From assembly GCA_964592595.1 (NCBI GenBank), contig CAZQFH010000001.1, positions 72,004-136,003 on the forward strand: a stretch of DNA of 64,000 bases, written 5' to 3'. Source of the DNA: UBA5536 sp964592595 (lineage in GTDB: Bacteria; Bacteroidota; Bacteroidia; Bacteroidales; F082). The notes beneath the pieces are model-generated. The model had not been told where the DNA came from and did no database searches. It saw only the letters and a list, made by a program, of their open reading frames with translations. The first letter of the stretch is position 1. Each line of letters begins with the position of its first letter. Made by a program: the position numbers and the translations under genes. This document shows positions 61,384-64,000 of the stretch, one piece after another.

Positions 61384-62902
61384 ATTTATCCGAAGCTGGA
61401 TCTTACTGCACATCAGCACGCGCATCAATATTTCGCTCATCAGCGATTTCCTGATTAAGCTGATGAAGTTGCCCCTGGGTTTTTTCGATAGCAAAATGAT
61501 TGGCGATCTGATGCAACGCATTGGCGACCACAGCCGCATCGAGAGTTTTTTGACCACTTCGTCGCTGCAGATTGTGTTTGCTGCCGTCAACCTGATGGTT
61601 TTTGCCGTGGTGCTGGGCATTTATAGCATTGGTATTTTATTGGTGTTTTTGGCAGGCAGCTTACTTTATACGCTGTGGGTAATTCTGTTTATGAAAAAAC
61701 GGCGTGAGCTTGATTTTAAACGCTTTGCGCAGATGGCCGGCAACCAAAGTAACCTCATACAGATGATTACCGGGATGCAGGAAATCAAGCTCAACAACAG
61801 CGAGAAGCAAAAACGCTGGGAATGGGAAAAGATACAGGCGAGGTTGTTTCGCGTTAATCTGAAAAGCCTTGCCCTGAACCAGTATCAGCAGGCTGGTGTC
61901 ACTTTCTTTAACCAAACCAAGAATATCCTGATCAGCTTTATGGCAGCTTATGCCGTAGTGCAGGGCGAAATGACACTGGGGATGATGATGGCTGTGCAAT
62001 ACATCATCGGTATGATGAACGCACCTGTGGATCAAATGATTGGATTTATCCGCTCGGCACAGGATGCCAAAATAAGCCTGGAACGTTTGGGCGAAGTGCA
62101 TTTACGTGACGATGAAGAACCCCTGATTGAACAAGCCTTAAAAATACATGAGCTTGATACAGAGCAATCTATCGAACTATCAGAGCTATCTTATCAATAC
62201 GATGGCCCACGCTCTCCGCTGGTGCTTGATAAGGTAAATTTGATTATCCCACAAAATAAGGTTACCGCCATTGTTGGCACTTCGGGTAGTGGCAAAACCA
62301 CCTTGCTTAAGCTGCTGTTGGGTTTTTACAAGCCTGTAGAAGGTGAGATCAGGGTTGGGCCTTTCAGGCTCGAGAACCTTTCGTCGGCCATGTGGCGTTC
62401 CAAAGTAGGTGCTGTGATGCAGGACGGTTTCATTTTTTCGGATACCATCGCCGGAAACATCAGCATCAGCGAGGAACAACTCAATATGACCAAACTGCTG
62501 CACGCTTCGCGCGTGGCCAATATTCTGGAACATATCGAAACACTGCCATTGGGCTTCAACACCATGATAGGGCAGGAAGGCGTTGGCATGAGTCAGGGGC
62601 AGAAACAAAGGATACTGATTGCCAGGGCTGTGTATAAAGACCCACAGTTTATCTTTTTTGATGAGGCCACCAATGCACTGGATGCCAACAACGAAAAGAT
62701 GATTATGGAGCACCTGAACGAATTTTTCAAAGGGCGCACAGTTGTGGTGGTTGCACACAGGCTTAGCACAGTAAAAAATGCCGATCAGATTGTGGTACTC
62801 GAAAAAGGGCGCATCATCGAGCAGGGCACGCATCAGGAATTGACTGCGCTAAAAGGCAGCTATTACCAATTGGTTAAAAATCAACTGGAATTGGGTACTT
62901 AA
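61295..62902 (+). CDS. ABC transporter membrane and ATPase part (C-terminal part of the same gene)
   Basis: A 535-aa remainder of the C39-ABC exporter. The first true residues are TRDLNFITLVLIAQ, continuing the sentence broken at VDVGIN in the previous part. It has membrane helices to about 265 and an ATPase domain from about 300, with Walker A GTSGSGKTTL, signature GMSQGQKQR and Walker B FIFFDEATNALD. The whole protein would be about 735 aa, normal for this class. If the frameshift is real the ATPase half may still be made from the internal ATG at 61295, but without its peptidase. Confidence 0.87.
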   Translation: MWVSTTRDLNFITLVLIAQLVLFFSQTAIEFIRSWILLHISTRINISLISDFLIKLMKLPLGFFDSKMIGDLMQRIGDHSRIESFLTTSSLQIVFAAVNLMVFAVVLGIYSIGILLVFLAGSLLYTLWVILFMKKRRELDFKRFAQMAGNQSNLIQMITGMQEIKLNNSEKQKRWEWEKIQARLFRVNLKSLALNQYQQAGVTFFNQTKNILISFMAAYAVVQGEMTLGMMMAVQYIIGMMNAPVDQMIGFIRSAQDAKISLERLGEVHLRDDEEPLIEQALKIHELDTEQSIELSELSYQYDGPRSPLVLDKVNLIIPQNKVTAIVGTSGSGKTTLLKLLLGFYKPVEGEIRVGPFRLENLSSAMWRSKVGAVMQDGFIFSDTIAGNISISEEQLNMTKLLHASRVANILEHIETLPLGFNTMIGQEGVGMSQGQKQRILIARAVYKDPQFIFFDEATNALDANNEKMIMEHLNEFFKGRTVVVVAHRLSTVKNADQIVVLEKGRIIEQGTHQELTALKGSYYQLVKNQLELGT

Positions 62903-62970
62903 CAGGGTTATTTAATTGCTTCAGTACATTAAACGAAATAAATAGCAGAGAAAATTGTATTTTTACCTCT

Positions 62971-63984
62971 ATGAAGAATGAAAGAATATTAGGTCAGCAA
63001 GGCTTACTTGAAAGCATCAAAGATATCATGCTTGATGCCCGAATACAGGTCGCTTCACAGGTAAATCACACTTTGATTGCTGCGTATTGGAATATTGGCA
63101 AAGCAATATTGGAATACGAGAACATCCTTCAGATTGATGCCGTTTCGTCCAGACAGGTTATATTGGAGCTTTCTAAGCAATTGACTATGGAGTTAGGAAG
63201 GGGTTTTTCCAGATCGAACTTATTCAATATGAGAAAGTTTTATATGGAGTATCCGGATGTCCAGACAGTGTCTGGACAACTTAGCTGGTCCCATATCTGC
63301 GAGTTACTTATTATAGAAGAACCACATAAAAGAGGGTTCTACGAAAAGGAGAGTGCAAATTCAAATTGGTCGGTACGTGAGTTGAAAAGACAAATTGACA
63401 GCTCATTATACGAAAGATTATTGCTGTCGAAAGGTAAGGCAGCAAAAGATATACTCATGAAACTCTCCAAAACCGGTCAGCAAATAGCAGAACCTGAGGA
63501 TATTATAAAAAACCCATATGTATTTGAATTTCTTGGCATTCCAGAACACAAGCCACTTCTGGAAAGGGACTTGGAAGCAAAACTCATTCGGCATATCGAG
63601 TTTTTTTTATTAGAGTTAGGGCGTGGGTTTATGTTTGTAGGCACTCAGTATCGCATTACGATTAACAACACACACTATTATATTGACATGGTTTTCTACA
63701 ATAAACTATTAAAAAGTTATGTATTAATAGAATTGAAAACCACAAAATTACATATAAGTGATGCTGGTCAGCTGAATACATACCTTAACTATTTTAAAAA
63801 TGAAGTGAATGAAAAAGATGACAATCCGCCTGTTGGGATTATCTTATGCACTGAAAAAGATGAAATCGCGGCTGAATATATCATGAGTGGCTTGGAAAAT
63901 CATGTTTTTGCTTCGAAATATACCTATGTCTTGCCTGATCGTGAGGTGCTAATCAAAACGCTTGAGGCTCTTCTTATTGATTAA
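62971..63984 (+). CDS. DUF1016 PDDEXK nuclease domain protein (YhcG-like)
   Basis: A 337-aa protein. The N-terminal DUF1016 domain (about 10-160) is recognisable from VNHTLIAAYWNIGKAILEYE and GRGFSRSNLFNMRKFY. The C-terminal PDDEXK nuclease region has Asp239 (YYIDMVFYN) and Glu254-x-Lys256 (LIELKT). It is slightly shorter than many YhcG proteins but has both domains complete. The function is not established; such proteins are often near restriction or mobile genes. It starts 68 bases after the transporter on the same strand and stands alone to the window end. Confidence 0.88.
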   Translation: MKNERILGQQGLLESIKDIMLDARIQVASQVNHTLIAAYWNIGKAILEYENILQIDAVSSRQVILELSKQLTMELGRGFSRSNLFNMRKFYMEYPDVQTVSGQLSWSHICELLIIEEPHKRGFYEKESANSNWSVRELKRQIDSSLYERLLLSKGKAAKDILMKLSKTGQQIAEPEDIIKNPYVFEFLGIPEHKPLLERDLEAKLIRHIEFFLLELGRGFMFVGTQYRITINNTHYYIDMVFYNKLLKSYVLIELKTTKLHISDAGQLNTYLNYFKNEVNEKDDNPPVGIILCTEKDEIAAEYIMSGLENHVFASKYTYVLPDREVLIKTLEALLID

Positions 63985-64000
63985 AATCATCACGAATAAA

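Noticed and set aside
62186..62833. 215-residue minus-strand open frame
   Set aside because: Lies antisense to the ABC ATPase domain with all its motifs; a composition shadow.

Overview
The window comes from the chromosome of a Bacteroidota bacterium, probably a free-living member of the Bacteroidia. I cannot name the genus. The evidence is family content: T9SS type A and type B sorting domains, PorP/SprF, GLPGLI proteins, DUF4294, a fused alpha/beta 2-oxoacid dehydrogenase E1, promoters of the TAnnTTTG type, and few Shine-Dalgarno sites. No rRNA, CRISPR array, insertion sequence or prophage was seen.

Layout. 1-24 is the 3' end of a tRNA. 198-3485 is tig-clpP-clpX, followed by a DUF4294 protein. 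4137-7510 (minus) holds an oxidoreductase, a lipoprotein and an exopolysaccharide glycosylphosphotransferase. 7613-10101 holds pcm and phenylalanine hydroxylase. 10202-11680 is an AT-rich secreted orphan. 12059-20500 holds two tandem gingipain-like (C25) T9SS-exported proteases. 20728-25228 (minus) is a tyrosine-degradation operon (hmgA, hppD, fahA, flavin reductase), which together with phhA covers phenylalanine to fumarate plus acetoacetate except for the transaminase and the isomerase. 25329-28165 has an ene-reductase, a CREST-family membrane protein and a DHOD-like protein. 28564-38617 is a coupled T9SS operon: a 2225-residue type B adhesin-like protein, an OmpA/PD40/TPR protein and PorP/SprF. 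38642-42537 has CtpA and the fused E1.

Two accessory peptide loci stand out. Locus A (about 42852-48715) has a consensus promoter, a leader with a C10 tract, a 60-residue secreted Cys peptide, a hairpin, three tandem GLPGLI proteins and a TonB-receptor-like outer-membrane protein. Locus B (about 57630-62902) has a remnant of a C39 transporter gene, a leader with a C9 tract, two paralogous RiPP-like precursors with identical CxC-x16-CxCxC cores, a truncated SPASM maturase, an S41 peptidase and a frameshifted C39-peptidase ABC transporter. The leaders of A and B are homologous. They share a promoter, an AACAAAGC block, a C tract about 107 nt before a 49-nt core that is 43/49 identical, and every core difference is synonymous in one frame. 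The frame is open from an ATG in B (9 C); in A it would be open with 9 C but is shifted by the tenth. This looks like a phase-variable small ORF or leader attached to two different peptide systems.

Between the two loci lie a PadR-PspC pair with a clear palindromic operator, a GNAT-nitrilase fusion, a deoxynucleoside kinase, folK, a glucosaminidase, sppA and a HigBA-type toxin-antitoxin pair. The window ends with a DUF1016 PDDEXK nuclease. All assignments rest on reading the sequence and remembered family motifs; no database search was run.
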